This document shows, in pieces, positions 46,401 to 59,927 of a stretch of 64,000 bases of DNA; position 1 is the first letter of the stretch; each line of letters opens with the position of its first letter. The stretch is from contig OY540812.1 in NCBI GenBank assembly GCA_961205875.1, positions 8,370,001-8,434,000 of the forward strand. The letters run 5' to 3'. Position numbers and translations under genes: made by a program. Below the pieces are notes generated by a model. The model saw only the letters and a program-made list of their open reading frames with translations. It was not told where the DNA came from and made no database searches. The DNA is from Sialis fuliginosa. Its lineage: Eukaryota; Arthropoda; Insecta; Megaloptera; Sialidae.

Positions 46401-48520
46401 TATTATAAATTACTCCAATCAAAATATATTTGTGTACATATTCAATGTCATTAAGTATCTATTCAAAATTATAATTTATTGAAACAAATTTACGATAATA
46501 CCTCATATTTGTGTGCTATTAAACACAATAATATTATTTCTATGAGGTTTATTCTGATTTTTCTTTCACGTAGGTATTATCTATTATTCTATACACATTG
46601 TGCACAAAAACAATTTCTCATAGACGCAAGGTGTTTCAGTGGCTATTTGTTAAATTCACCACACTCTTCTGTACCTTTTAGAAAATCACGGGTGGTAAAC
46701 GTACCCCAGAAACACTCATAAAAATCTAACACAAATAATTGCATTTTAAAAGTCTTAAAACTCATTGTGTACAAATAACTCTGGAACAAATTCTCCAAAA
46801 GTGAAAATTCAGTTCATCATCCTTTAAATCTATTTTTTTCTACAAACACATAATAGTTGGAAGTTTATGAAAAGGCAGATGGTACTTGACTTTTAACAAT
46901 AGGTTTCATACCGCACAATGATTCGTTGTGTTAGTCCAAGATAAAAGACTTCTAAAGGAATATTTAATTGTTATTCACACACATATGCAGTACTTGAAAA
47001 TGATGCCTGTAGTTGTTTATATTGACACTTCAAGAACGGGCGTGTGCCGAAGTCTGTGAAGAATTTAAGTGTCACCTTCAAAATTTACAAAAAAATTTAT
47101 TTGAGAGCAATTGTCCAGTACAAATTCACTTTAAATATACATATCAACATACAATAAAAATGTTAATTTTACATTGAATTCAGATCTATGTACATATAAT
47201 AACTTGATTCAACTTATATTTTATCCCTTTATTGCTTCCTCACAATATCGAAAATATGAGAAGCTTTGTGATCGTTTTAAAATGAGACAAAAAATTGTTC
47301 TTCGATTAAAAATTTTAAATTGATCCTTCCGTTTCAGGTCAAGACAAACACTTTTCGTTCCGTGTCTGTCTGTCTGTGTATGTATGTCTGTCCCCTGAAT
47401 CCTTGACACACGCATAACTCATGAACCACTGAACCTATGTTAATGATGGTTTGATCTGGCTTGAGGACGGTCCCATTTCAAAATCATCAAAATCTTGTGT
47501 AATATTGTATAATATGTTATATTATTTAAAAATATCTATTATTAGAACATACTGTACAAAAATTGTTGAAAAAATTAAATGTGTTATAAAAAATAAATAT
47601 AATATAGTACCACTATCAAAGTAATTTCCGTATGTAAATTTACTTGTACCTATTACTAAGTAGTATAAATCTACTTAAAGATATTTAAAATACCATAAGC
47701 AATAAATTTAATATGAAATCTGTATAGATAATTAATCTGAAAACACTATAAGTATCGAAATATATTCATACTGTAATCTTGTTCCTATTATTCGGACGTA
47801 AGTTCATAAATAATAATAAACTATAAATGTAGGTAGATGTATATAAGGAACCATAGATTATATTAACAATAAATATAATATACAATTTAGTTTACTGTTA
47901 GATATTTTATTGTATATTTTGTAAAAAAAATATATATAACTTACGAATGCCTGTACATAAAGCACATTTTTATATTTAATAAAACATATTTCATTAGAAT
48001 ATTATTATAGCTATTGAAATTAAAGGTATTGTTGTTCAGTGGCTGAAAGGAGTTTTAATATTTCCCTAATTGTATATCAGAGGATTCATTTATTTTGATA
48101 TGAAAGGAGATTATAGTGTATTTATAACCCACCTCCATGGTAAGTTGATTTAGCTAATGGTGTGCATATTATTTTAATGACCACTATACTCCTTCATTTT
48201 TTATTATGATTAATCATAAAAACATTTAGTACGAGTATATTCACAAAATAATTTGACTATACTCTTGATTAGTGATTTACTATCTCGAAAATAAAGAAAA
48301 AGAATTTCATTTATTTGTTAATCATTGAAAAACATTTTTATATCCCATGTAACTCATTGTAATAATAAATCTATCAACATTTTCAACTGTTTCTTAAGTG
48401 AGCTTAATCACATTGGCTTCAAAATTAGTTTTTATATTGTTTTAAAAAGTAAAATTTAATTTTGATTGAAATTATCAGAATAGTGTTACCTACCCCTGTA
48501 TCCTACTCTTCCCCTATAAT
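43430..48520. other. intergenic AT-rich stretch
   Basis: No gene is recognised. A GC-richer block at 44590-44880 with a (GT)n run is a weak regulatory candidate. Repeat-like scraps are at 45780-45800 (G8 tract), 46600-46730 and 47340-47480 (TGTCTGTCTGTGTATGTATG followed by CATAACTCATGAACC, a common insect repeat tail). The frames at 44596-44838, 46136-46318, 46479-46721 and 47221-47415 have no recognisable domain. Confidence 0.5.
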
Positions 48521-48524
48521 CTAT

Positions 48525-48700
48525 ATTAAATACACCAAGGGCCTTAAGACGGGATTGTGACAAAGTGCTTTTTGTTTTATTATTAGTTTTTTATGCGTAT
48601 GTATACGTATTTTTTTCTGGATTTCCGGGGGCCCCTTTCGTGCGTGGCCCGCTCGCATTGCGGGCTCTGCGGGTCCTATTTCTATGCTACTGTCTAAGAC
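48525..48700. repeat. transposon fragment with GC-rich GGGGGCCCC core
   Basis: ACCAAGGGCCTTAAGACGGG and GTGACAAAGTGCTTTTT match, in inverse orientation, the fragment at 28675-28825. The following TTTCCGGGGGCCCCTTTCGT and CTCGCATTGCGGGCTCTGCG stretch is strikingly GC-rich. No protein domain recognised. Confidence 0.45.
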
Positions 48701-49121
48701 CTGTTTTCATAAGACTCAATGAATGTGATAACAACATAAGAACTAATACTTCGCGAACGATTATGATAAATTGATGCATGTACTCACATGTAATTTTCTA
48801 GATTATAAGATATATTATAAAGTATATTATTTATGTGATTGCAGTATCTGGTATGTGCACAATTAAAATTATTTTTCTTATAAATACTATAAGAACGTGT
48901 TGTTTATATTTCACTTGATATATTAGGTTATAATGTTGTAGAATAATAATTAAATATGACTTCCATAAAACGACACACTAGGCACGCGGAATTCTGTCCG
49001 TTCTTTTTATGTGATTTCAAAATAAAATTTTTATGTAGTTTGTATTTTTATTGCGTTTATTGAACTGTTGCTATATATGGTAATATATTGCATTTAATAT
49101 TAATATTATAAAACAATTATT

Positions 49122-49370
49122 CATGGGCGCCGGCAGAATTTCTTTTAGGAGGGTGCAAATATATACGAAAAAATTTTTTTTATGGAAGTTAATATGAGTA
49201 AAAAAAAAAAAAAGGTCCTCAGTTTTATATTTTCACATTTATAACTTATTATATGTTTTCCAATTTGCCAGGGGGGTGCAAATGTATTAAATTTTAAAAT
49301 AATAATTGTATTTCTTAATTATTTTATTTGCCAAAGTGCACATCCTTGCACCCCCCTCCCGGCGCCCATG
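49122..49370. mobile_element. hAT-like MITE with 8-bp target duplication
   Basis: Termini CATGGGCGCCGGCAG (49122) and CCCGGCGCCCATG (ends 49370). Exact direct repeats CAATTATT flank it at 49114-49121 and 49371-49378. The internal GGAGGGTGCAAAT, GGGGGGTGCAAATG and TGCACCCCCCTCC blocks are subterminal repeats. An 8-bp duplication and these GGCGCC-type ends are characteristic of hAT non-autonomous elements. No coding sequence. Confidence 0.85.
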
Positions 49371-50119
49371 CAATTATTTAAAATTGATTTCATAGAGCAA
49401 TAAAAAAAATAACTAGTAATAGTTTTTTTTTATACAAACTATAAAACATGATGTTATTTTAATGTATGTAGGTATACATTGTACATACATATTAATAAAC
49501 ACTTTCCAAAATTAAGACTGTAAGTGACAGATTGATAAATTGGACGTTACCTTTTTAATACATACAACAAAAAGTAAATAAAATAAACAACAATAACAAC
49601 TAAAAGTTGTTGCGAAATTGTTGTTTATACATTAATAAAATTTAATGATAATTTTATGAGCGAAAAATAAGATAATATACAGACCACATTTAATATAACG
49701 ATAATTCACATAACTGGCCATTCATAATTTCTATGGAATAAACAATTTAGTATGAGCAACATTACAAACTACAGAACTATTTATCATGACATTATACTGT
49801 CTACTTTACACCAAAGCGTAGGATCAAATTATGTGTCATTGTTAGGTATCTAGTTTTCATGATGTAAAATATTGTATGTTGGTGCTTAAAGATTCTTTAT
49901 AATCCAAGAAAGATCTAATTTATTATGTGTATTTGACTTTGAATTAAAATTACTTGTTCTTTTATAGTCTACAACAGAGGAAGTGTATGAGTTAACACAT
50001 TTTATAAATATACGAAAAAAAATCGTATAAAGTAATACAAAAATGAACTTTATATTTTCAATTTTCAAACAATAATATAACCATAGTTAAATTATTACAA
50101 TATCATTTCTTCTACCCCA

Positions 50120-51425
50120 ATTTTTTAATATCAAGAATGATTCTACAGTATAGATTATATAGGAATCCAACCTTCTGAACCTTCTGGGCCGCATAGCACA
50201 AACCCAATCTACCAAGGGCCGCATATACAATTTTTGTGTGCTTCATACGAGAAAAAAACTGCTCAGAAACAGTTACGTAGCGTGGGGTCACCGTGCCTCC
50301 GAACACTGAAAAAAGCGCCGCCCCCCTGTTGTAATTGAAGACCCTTTTTTTCATTGTCATCACAATTTTCCCGCCCCTCAAACTTTTGCGCCATCTTTCA
50401 ATTTCTGAAGACCTATTCCTCGTATCAATTTTTAATTTTGATAATGTTATTCAAACCCATTTTGTTGGCCTTCTAAGTTTGGCGCTCCCGGCAAGGGCCG
50501 GATTCACCAACCCCTAGATACCAGTGTTTCTGTTGTGTTGTTCAAACAGAGCTACAAAATGAATTAATAGACTTAAGTTATTATTTTCAATCTGAGACTT
50601 TCATTATTAAAAGATTTCAAAAAAAGAGGAGGTTCTCAATTCGGCTGTATCTATATATTTTTTATATATGTTCCGGGCATAACCCCGATAAATTTCACCG
50701 ATTTGGACTAGTTTGTTTGAAAGAGTATACTCCCGAGGTAGCCCCATAGAAATTTTAGCGGAAGCTGACCATGAACTTCGAACAAACGCCACTCAAAAGA
50801 GGAAAATAGAAAAACCAAAAAAATAAAAATAAAACCGACTTAAAAAAACCCTAAAAACAAAAAGTATACCTAATAATTAAATTTTAATAAAGAACTTGTT
50901 AATAAATAAAAAAGAAAAACTTCAACAACTGTTAAATTTAATTTTTAGTATATGTATACTTTTAAGTGTTTTTAGGATTTTTTAATTTTAATTTTAATTT
51001 TAAAAGCTAAATCTGCCAATCAAGTCGGATCTTCCAATTCAGGTAGGTACCTATAGCTTTTACTTTTGATTCCAAAAACATTTTATTTAATTTTTTAAAT
51101 CGTAGAATCTTTTTAGTACTATACTATGTGTTATAATCATTATTTTATATACGATAGTAAATTAATAGTGCAAAATCGTAATAAAGAAAAATAAGCCGTC
51201 AAAATTCGAACCTTAGTTTTATAAAAAATATTAATTATATAAATTGTGTTATGTTAATAAGTTAATATTCCGAAATATTCAAATTTGTTTTGATTTTAAA
51301 ATCGTTTGAATGTTTATATTTTTTTAAATAAGTCGTAAATCGATATTACCTATTTAAAAAAAATATTCGATGAGGGCCGCACCAAAGGCACTCACGGGCC
51401 GCGGGCTGGAAAAACCTGGTATAGA
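50120..51425. repeat. mosaic of transposon fragments (GGGCCGC-type ends)
   Basis: It contains CTTCTGGGCCGCATAGCAC and CAAGGGCCGCATATAC at 50180-50230, GTTTGGCGCTCCCGGCAAGG followed by GCCGGATTCACC near 50475-50510, and CACGGGCCGCGGGCTGGAA then AACCTGG at 51394-51420. Such pieces are typical of decayed hAT or related elements. The frames at 50112-50381 and 50607-50792 have no recognisable domain. Confidence 0.4.
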
Positions 51426-51429
51426 TGAT

Positions 51430-53620
51430 TTGAATTTTTTTTTGCTATATTCATTATATGGTATCTTATTGCTATAGTTTTTTTACCCAATGTCTGTTAA
51501 TTTTTTTTTGTAAAATTGTAATTTATAATGACGTAATGTTTTAAAACAATTTTGCCCGAATGGATAAACTAATTACGGTTAAACAAAGAATGGAGCGTGT
51601 ATTCTAATAATTAAAATTAGATTAGAATCTTTCTAACCCAACATTATTTTAATTAATTATTTTACAATCTTCACTGCATAAATTACGATATATTACTCTA
51701 CAAAAAATAGTTCTTTTATTGCAGTTATGTTATGGTATATTGTAATTGTTTTTAAACCAAGCATGAAACATTTTTATCATTAAAAGATACCTATATTATA
51801 GAAAAGATAAAACAATAAAATGTGAAATTTTAGATTTAGATATTAAAAATTATTTTATCGTCTCACAATCATCAGTAATACAGACCAGTTTTTTTTACAA
51901 CTAATGGGTTTATAATTTTTTAATGGGCTTATATTTCATCCATCAACTCAAAAGCCAAATAGACTAATGCTATAAAACAATTAATTACTAAATAGATTGC
52001 AATAAATTACGAATTTATGAAAAGTATTTTGCTAAACATTTGCTCAATGATCAAAGCTGGAAGAACGACTAAATTTGGAATTTTTGTTATATTTTAATTG
52101 CTCAATTTAATGCATAATCTCTAATCTGATGGGGATATATCACATTAATATAATGTCTTAACTCAGGATTTTTTTAAGGGTGGTATCCCAAAATACCTAT
52201 ATTAATTTAAAAAGTTATTTTTTCAAATGTTGATAACTGCAGTAACACGAATTAATCTTACAGATTTGAGGCAAGGGCGTTTCGCCAGACATAGTTATCA
52301 AGTTAATACACCTACAGCTATATCAATCATCTGTATCTCGTCTCCCCTTATAATATTATTAAAGGCAATAATACATCCAGCCTAATCATAGAGTATAACG
52401 CGTTTTCAATCAGGGCCAGGTTTAATTCAGAGACAATATATTTCTTAAATTTATTTATTTATTTTATAAATATTTATTATTACTTATGCAGCAAATTAAA
52501 CACCTATACGTATTTTTCTTGTTAATTGTATGTAAAACAAAGACAGATGTTCAAAATAACTAATAATAAGGATAGAGTTAAAATTTTAAAAAAATACACT
52601 GACTTCGTATAATACCGACTAATGTTGTTTAATTTCGGTCCATTTGGAAATCAATGATTTTTCTGATACATGACAGAAAAGTCTTAAATAAATTTTTTTT
52701 ATTGTAAATTCCAAGCTTCAATTTAATGATTCAAATTTACCATTAAGATTAATGTCTATAGAATTTCTTCTCAATAATAACCAGATTGTTAATTATATAA
52801 ACTAATTACATTAGTTTTCTTATATATCGCGTACACGAGTAATTAATTTTTTTACCCATTTGTACGAATATGCAACATGAATTTTTATGGTAAAATTGCA
52901 CAATTACAAAAACAGTTAATTTTTATTGTAAATACAATAAAAATTAATATATTTTTAAACATATTTGTTCAACTAACTTATTTTATATATTTGTTTAAAA
53001 ATACAAATAATTTAAATACAGTTGTAGTATTTCTGGTAAAATTGACACATATTGATTCAATACACCTCTGTAAGAAAATTATAGTCCCTAATTATTCATT
53101 TAAGTATGATTTTCTCACACTTGCATGTCCGTCTGATAAAACAATAATTTACTGGTCAACTTTTCATAAAGTAATCATATAATAAAAATAATTGCCCCAC
53201 AGTTTAACAGAAAACAGCTGTCTGTAAATATAGACGTTACTTGAGTGATTACTTTCTTGTTATTTGTTTTTTATTACTTTCTTAAATTCTTAATGCATGT
53301 CTATAAACACGCTATTTAGAAAACATATTTCTATATTATTAAACAAATTCTAAATATATACAATGACGAATTTAGCATTACCTTAAATGTAAAACAGTAA
53401 AAAAAATCTAATATCTTTATTCAACAGTAAATCAATTATCGTTCGTAGTGTCATACTTTTTAAGGTGTCAATATATAACAGATGATTAATAACAGATTTG
53501 ATGGTTATGGGGTTATAAATGTCGTCAGTAATTTATAGATTCCATATATCGAACAATAATGTATTTGTATAACATCTACCTAACAAGCATTTAATAATCC
53601 ATTAATAAAATCGGCAAGTA
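51430..53620. other. intergenic AT-rich stretch
   Basis: Nothing recognisable. The 101-codon frame at 52877-53182 is low-complexity Ile/Phe/Asn/Lys sequence with no domain. A short T-rich repeat scrap lies at 52170-52330. Confidence 0.5.
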
Positions 53621-53633
53621 TCTTTATATAATA

Positions 53634-53960
53634 CTAGCTGTGCCCGCGGCTTCACTCGCATGGACTGCGGAATTATTGTTTAGGATTTTTGTAAAATGTA
53701 GTTGAATTAAGTACAAACACGGTTAGTTATTTTTGTAATAATAACTTATCAACAACTAAATTAAGTACCTAACAAAAATGAATCAGAACAAATGTACAAA
53801 TAATTTTTGTTCTGCTTAAATTTAAAAGTTAATTATTGAAAACAAAATAAACCTGCATTGACACAAAAAAGAGCCGAGAGAGCCAAAATGGCAGTCAAAC
53901 GCATGCAGATCGTTTCCTTTGCAACTATCATAGAGAATTAAATTTCTTACATAAAAGATC
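53634..53960. mobile_element. repeat starting A|CTAGCTGTGCCCGCGGCTTC, possibly Helitron-like (minus orientation)
   Basis: ACTAGCTGTGCCCGCGGCTT (53633 onward) is the reverse complement of a ...GCCGCGGGCACAGCTAG|T end. This is the same end grammar as 41913, with CTAG next to T and a GC-rich hairpin. The right boundary is unclear. The piece at 53870-53960 (GAGCCGAGAGAGCCAAAATG) may belong to it. Confidence 0.4.
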
Positions 53961-54160
53961 CCAAGTGCTCAATTCATAGATCGAATATTTTTAAAGTATG
54001 TTCGTTTAAACATTATCATAAAAAGTTAAATCCAATTTTTATGATAATTTTTAAACAAATATTTTTTAAAATTTATTGGATTTATATTCTCTACAAAATA
54101 TTCCCCTGAGAAATTTTCAATAAAATATTTTTTCAACGAGATATTCACGCGTAAGTAATA

Positions 54161-54237
54161 AAGTAATTTTTCCCATGTCCACAGGTTTGATCTATGAGTC
54201 TGAAATTTTGGAACAATTAACTTTTGATCCAAAGCTA
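54161..54237. repeat. internally deleted copy of the 17331-17950 repeat
   Basis: AAGTAATTTTTCCCATGT, CACAGGTTTGATCTATGAG, CTGAAATTTTGGAACAATTA and ACTTTTGATCCAAAG follow each other directly. In the long copy these blocks are separated by a 35-base hairpin segment and by about 510 bases. Confidence 0.6.
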
Positions 54238-55079
54238 AAACATAGGCCTGCGGTACCGAAAAAAAAATAAACACCCTAATACATATTATACATATATTAA
54301 GGATGTACATTTGTACATTCGGAAATATGCTTCGAAGATTTAAATACATCTTACTTAAAATTAGCACATACAGATATTCATTGCTTAAGGCATTAATGAT
54401 TAATTATACTAAATATTATATTATTCGAGTATTTAAATATTTATTTCTTTAACGATAAATGTTTTATCTTTATTTTCACCTGAATTGTATGTAATTCAAA
54501 ACAGTAAAACTTTCCTATTAACAATATAATTATTGAAATTGTATAATTGGTTGATACTGACAAAAAATATGTAACTATAAACATATTATATTTTTTTTGT
54601 TTTACATACTTTTACATATACTAAGTAACTAATAAAAAAAATTAAAGTATACGTATATACGTCATTTTGATGATTGAATAATTAAAAAATAAAATAATAA
54701 TGATATGTTTTCTAGAGAAGTGTAAACGTTAAAAAATAATGAGATTGATGAGCTACCTTAGAGATTTTATAATCAACCACACTTTTTTCTGGAAAAATGT
54801 AGTCGTAAATTTCGTATATAGGTGCACATAATTATGTAGTAGGTATATATAACATAATGTTTTTATATTTTGCCTACCCTTTCTAAGACGTTTACGATCG
54901 ATTTTTGCCGATCCTTGGTGTATTTTGTACTATTTCGTTTTAGTATTATATTTTAACAAAAAGATTATACTTATAAATGATAATAATGTATTAAAAAATT
55001 TGAAATAAGTATCCGATTGGTTAAATATTTGACGTAAAATTGTTTAAATATATGTCTAAATGTTTACGAAGAAAATCGG

Positions 55080-55860
55080 TCGAGATCATAGACATATAGA
55101 ATGGACAGTGCATTCTGTATTAACACAAATACAGTGTAGTTTGGAATAAATCTATCTCTTTTTCTAAGAATCTGATTGGTAGCTTACTATAGTTCAGGGT
55201 AGTATTTCTGTTCGATATATTTTTGTATATTTATCTTGTGATTTTTGTGCAATAAGTTTTTTATTAGAAAAGTAAATAATATAAACAATAAACATACTAT
55301 AATGAACCATCATCGAAAAAAAAAACATCAATTGATCTGATAGAAATTTACAAAATTATGAACGGATATTCCGGGAAAATAACATTTTTGCTACCAAAAA
55401 TATTAAATATATATTAATAAAAAATAGTTTTAAATCAATTCCCATGTGGTTACTACAAAATGATGAGGTGGATTGCACTTACAAATAGCACATACAAGAT
55501 TTACTTAACAAAATTTTAAATATTTTTTTTGATATTAGGTTACATTACGAAGGTACGAAAAAGGAAAAACAAGATATTAAAATTGGGTCAAAAAATTCGA
55601 AACATATTATTTAGAAATCAATAACTGTTTTTTTTTTTTTTTTTTTTATAACGTTAATTATTTTTTGTTGTTTAATCTCTTTATATATATCTGAATATTT
55701 TTAATGTTCGGGGCTAAGAATTAAATAGTTACACTCCTGTTTAAAAAAAGGACAAGTATGTTCCAAACCTGTTTCTATCTCTTTCTTTTGACACTACTCT
55801 GTTTTCGAGTCAGATGTGTGGTCCATTCTCTATGTCTATGGTCGAGATCTATTTTATGTA
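55080..55860. repeat. inverted-repeat pair ATAGACATA-GAATGGAC
   Basis: CGAGATCATAGACATATAGA and ATGGACAG at 55081-55108 are mirrored by TGGTCCATTCTCTATGTCTA and TGGTCGAGATC at 55819-55851. A relative of the right arm (ATCTCTTT, then TCGAATCAGATG) occurs at 39775-39845. It may be a TIR element of roughly 780 bp or two inverted fragments. A T-run of about 19 lies at 55629-55647. Confidence 0.4.
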
Positions 55861-55869
55861 GAAAAAATG

Positions 55870-58165
55870 CAGTGTTGTTCTTAAAATATTCTCAACATCT
55901 TGAACCAACACTATTTGTGGTAAAAAGTAACTTTATAGTCACATAGTATTTTTCACTGGCTTGGATTTATTACACAATCGCAAACTGGGCAAATATTACT
56001 AACTTTGATATATTATATTTTCTCGTCCATGCATACACTGTAACTGATAGCCATTGTAGCGCGATGGTTATTATTAATTGACCGGTGCCTCGAGCTGCTG
56101 GTCTCTCATTAGTCATGCCATTACGTGATATTAACAGTTTTCTGTTGACCAGTCGATGTTTGCAGTTTTGTATTAAACAACACACAACACGTTTATATAA
56201 TGTTCTTGTACTAATTGTTTCAATTTTGTTAAATGTTATTATCAATTAGTGTGCGTAAATAATATTATTATGGTTCGTGTTTAACACAGTTATTTGTAAT
56301 TTATTTATTCATTTTTGAATATGGTATAACTTAGAGTAAAATCTTTAGATAGATCAGCACTTTTTTTTAGACATATAGTAATATTTAACAGAATGTATTT
56401 TGGAATTCGACCAAAACTTGCGCAGTCATGTTGCCGATTTTTCACTGAAAGTATTCTACGAAAAAATTTGGATTCTCCAAATTTTAGTCCCCATACGCCC
56501 TTCTTCCCAAAATATGTTTTTTTGAAATTGTAAAATTGTGTCATTTTTATATTTCAAGCCCATTATCAAATTGATTCTATCATGATGTATAAATTTTTTA
56601 AATACCTTAATTTTAAATAATTAAGACGTAAATTCTGGGATTTTTTTCCAGTCGGAAGAGAGAGTGGTGCAAAACGTAACATTCCTCTTTGGGTATCAAC
56701 CTTTCTAATTCCTGTATTATAAATAAATAATCTAAATGAAACTATTAATATCTATTTTTATTTGTAATAACTCGATTTGATTAATTTGGAAAAGTTTCAC
56801 TGTATAAATTTAATATAATATACCTAAATTAACAAATATATTTTCCAGAAAACCTAATTGTATATATTAATTAACATGTAGGTACCCATTTTTGTTTAAT
56901 TCGTAAAGATAAAATAAATGAAATATATTTAACTACTGTAATAAAATAACAATTTTATTTACAATAGTTCTTAAATTACACATTACATTATAAAGTTCTT
57001 TGTTATACAGAAAAAATTACTTCCTATCTTTCTATAAATATGGTTAATTATAAAACATATTAGCCCTTTATCGTATGTGTAGGTACATATCATATATCCG
57101 TTATTAAACTATTATTTTTATATTAAGTCACTCTGAGCTTATTAAGGAACAGTAATTACATACATAAGTTCCGAATCATCTAATTAACTGAAAATTCAAC
57201 TGCCCTTTAATGTTCAATAATTGGTTTACAATGTTTACATAACACTTGTCAGCAGATGTTTATTGAAAGGAAAAATAAATATTTCAAATTTAACCGAACT
57301 TTTATTACTACTTATTTTTTATTGAATATAAAAATGGAATTTTAAAATATTTACCTTGACAAATTGATTATTTTTAATTAAAACTATTTTAACAAAACGA
57401 TCAATTAACTTATAATACTAATTAAAAATCTTTAATAAAACAATTTAATTGTAAATATTCATATATGTGCTATATTTTCTTGGTATTCATGATAAAATAA
57501 TATAATTATTTATTATAATAAAAATTAATTAATTTTATAAAATTTTATGACAAATATTGCCACCAAATAAAATCAACTATTTTAAAAAGATATATTACCA
57601 TATTGTACATTAAGATTGTCACCTCTTTTATCTACATTTTTACAGTTTTAGTGTTTGTTCCTTACACCATAAACATGTACAATATATCATACGGATAAGT
57701 GTTTTAATGATTGTCTTAGCTCATAATTAATAATTTTATCGCTTTTTTCGATAACTCTATATTATCGAACGGATGTAATTTCGTAATATATTAAATTAGT
57801 GTTAAGATATTTATTACTCATTAATTCTTGGAGACACATGGAATTATCACAATATTCAAACAAGTTTGCTGGTTTAGTTATTATGGATAGGTTTATTATT
57901 TATTATCAGTTTTTTATGAGAATGGCTAGCCTGTTACATACATATACTAGTTTCCATGGTATTAATTAAATATTAGTAACTGTCTGGGTTGAATCTTTGC
58001 TACTTGGTATAAACATAAACTCAAGGATTGATATGATAGTAAGAAAATATTTAATTATCTTTCACGCAGTTATTGTTGAAGTGAAGCTTATTTAGCGAGA
58101 CTATTGAATTGAAATGACCTCGATAGATTTTAATATGAAACACTTAAGAAAATGTGGCATCTGCG
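55870..58165. other. intergenic AT-rich stretch
   Basis: No gene is recognised. A GC-richer patch at 56030-56170 and a repeat-like patch at 56330-56530 (ACTTGCGCAGTCATGTTGCC, then an AAATTTGGA/TCCAAATTT hairpin) are the only departures from plain A/T sequence. The frames at 55970-56245 and 56305-56544 have no recognisable domain. Confidence 0.5.
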
Positions 58166-58170
58166 TGTGT

Positions 58171-58310
58171 AGATGTATAAGAGAAAGATGGATGAATAGC
58201 GCATGCGTACAAGTCACTTTACGTCGGTTATGCGTGAGAGAAAGATGATGAGATGTGTAAGAGAAAGATAGATGGATAGCGTATGCGTAGAAGTCAGTTT
58301 ACGTTGATGT
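58171..58310. repeat. 80-bp tandem duplication
   Basis: Units start at 58171 (AGATGTATAAGAGAAAGATG) and 58251 (AGATGTGTAAGAGAAAGATA). Each continues GGAT-AATAGCG-ATGCGTA, then AAGTCA-TTTACGT. The second unit is cut off after about 60 bases. GAGAGAAAGATGATG between them adds a partial extra motif. Confidence 0.75.
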
Positions 58311-59329
58311 CAAGCAACGGTTTATGTGTTAAAATTTTTAACTTAAAATAATACATTTGATTATTAATTTAATACGTTTAGCTTTATTTATTTAATTCGA
58401 ATGGTAAATGAAAACAAAAGAAATTTTACTTCTACCGTGCATTTATGTGACTAACAATAAGGCACATCGCTTTACTCACTTCCTCTTTAATTCTTGTGTT
58501 TTTACATATATCTAAGCTCTGTTTTAGTTCGAGGTTTAGTTATTTCATTTGGTATATTATTGGGTACTGTGATCGTTCGAGAAATACATTAAAAAATGAA
58601 TGGTAATTAAAAAAAAAACATCTACTTTTCAAATTTTCAAATGGCTTTCCTGAGAAATCATATTTTTGCAGTTTGACCTACACCATCAATATGTATTTAT
58701 GTGAATATAATGATTATTAATACAAAACAATTATATGCACTTATTATGAATAAAAAATCTCACGCTGATAGATTATCGGTGCGTTATCAGTATTTAAAAT
58801 TGTCTATAAAATGAGTCATTAAACATTCCACTTACGCTATAAAATATTTTATTTGATAAAAAATAACATAATGATAAAGTTTACTTGATAGATTTATGAT
58901 AATTGAATTTAAATTAAAAGAACTTATGACCTTTTCTATTTTTTTAAGAAAAGATAAATTGAATAAATATACTTAAGTATACGTTTTTTTAATTGATATT
59001 TTTATTAATTTTTGAAACAAAATATGTTTCATACATATGTAAGTACTATTGAGTGTTACTCAGACAGCAGAAGGAACATAACAAATTATTGAATATAAGT
59101 ATTGATTTACAATAAAATGTCAGAAAATAATTTATAATTATTTTAAAACATAACATATCAATGCACATATTATTATGTACATTTTTATAAGATCAATCAC
59201 GAAAATTGTTGTGATTAAATAAACAAGCAAACAAATCAAACCCTTTATAAAACATTTAAATAATCATATTTTCTTTTCACTTAAACTAAAAATATACACC
59301 TTAACCACAATAAAACAATGCCACTCGAC

Positions 59330-59858
59330 AAGGTTAGTATATGTATAGGTTGCCTCATAACTTTTTGACCAATCAGCGGCTGTGTGTGATGACGTCACCC
59401 TGAGGAACCTTTAAACGTTGTTTCATATATTAAGTTTTTTTTCAAATTTTTTCGAATTTTTGGATATTTGTATTTAAAAAAAATAAATATTATTGTTTAT
59501 TACAGAAGCACAAATTATTACACATAATATTTCTTCATAAAAACTTTAAAATGATGTCAGAAATCAATGCTTAAAGAAAATACATTTGTTGGTTACATAT
59601 AAAAAAACACTTGTTTAAAACTATAATTTATAATAATAAAATAATAAAAATTTAGATTTAATACTCAGTACACTATCAATATCAAATGAAAATATTTAAA
59701 AACAACTTACAATAAATCAGCTTAACTAAAATAAAGAGTAAATATAGTTTGACAGCCATTTATAATGTCAAAGACTTCCTCACGATGACGCGTTCTCCCC
59801 TCTCATGCCACTCCCCGCCAGAGTTATGAGGTAACCTATTACTTTACTAACCTTGGTC
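59330..59858. mobile_element. TIR element inserted in the hammerhead foldback
   Basis: The left end AAGGTTAGTATATGTATAGG continues to TTGCCTCATAACT. The right end AGTTATGAGGTAACCTAT is followed by TTACTAACCTTGGT. CACTCGAC occurs directly on both sides (59322-59329 and 59859-59866), giving an 8-bp target duplication within a base or two. Termini and duplication length suggest a hAT-type or related non-autonomous element. The interior has TGATGACGTCACCCTGAGG but no open frame. Confidence 0.7.
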
Positions 59859-59911
59859 ACTCGACACGTGTTTCGACTTCACAAGAAGACCTCATCAGGA
59901 GCCTAACAGTT
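59858..59911 (-). ncRNA. hammerhead ribozyme motif, minus-strand unit
   Basis: On the minus strand: CTGATGA at 59898-59892, then GGTCTTC-TTGT-GAAGTC (one mismatch in stem II), GAAA at 59875-59872, ACACGTGTC with GTC at 59866-59864. The cleavage-side strand of stem I (GAGTGACCAA) pairs less well with TGTTAG than in the plus unit because the TIR insertion replaced its continuation. It is probably weaker. Confidence 0.5.
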
Positions 59912-59927
59912 CCAGACAGTCTGGAAC

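Noticed and set aside
52877..53182. 101-codon open frame on the plus strand
   Set aside because: Ile/Phe/Asn/Lys-rich with no recognisable motif; composition equals the flanks.
54026..54367. 113-codon open frame on the minus strand
   Set aside because: It crosses a known repeat fragment (54161-54237) and has no domain.
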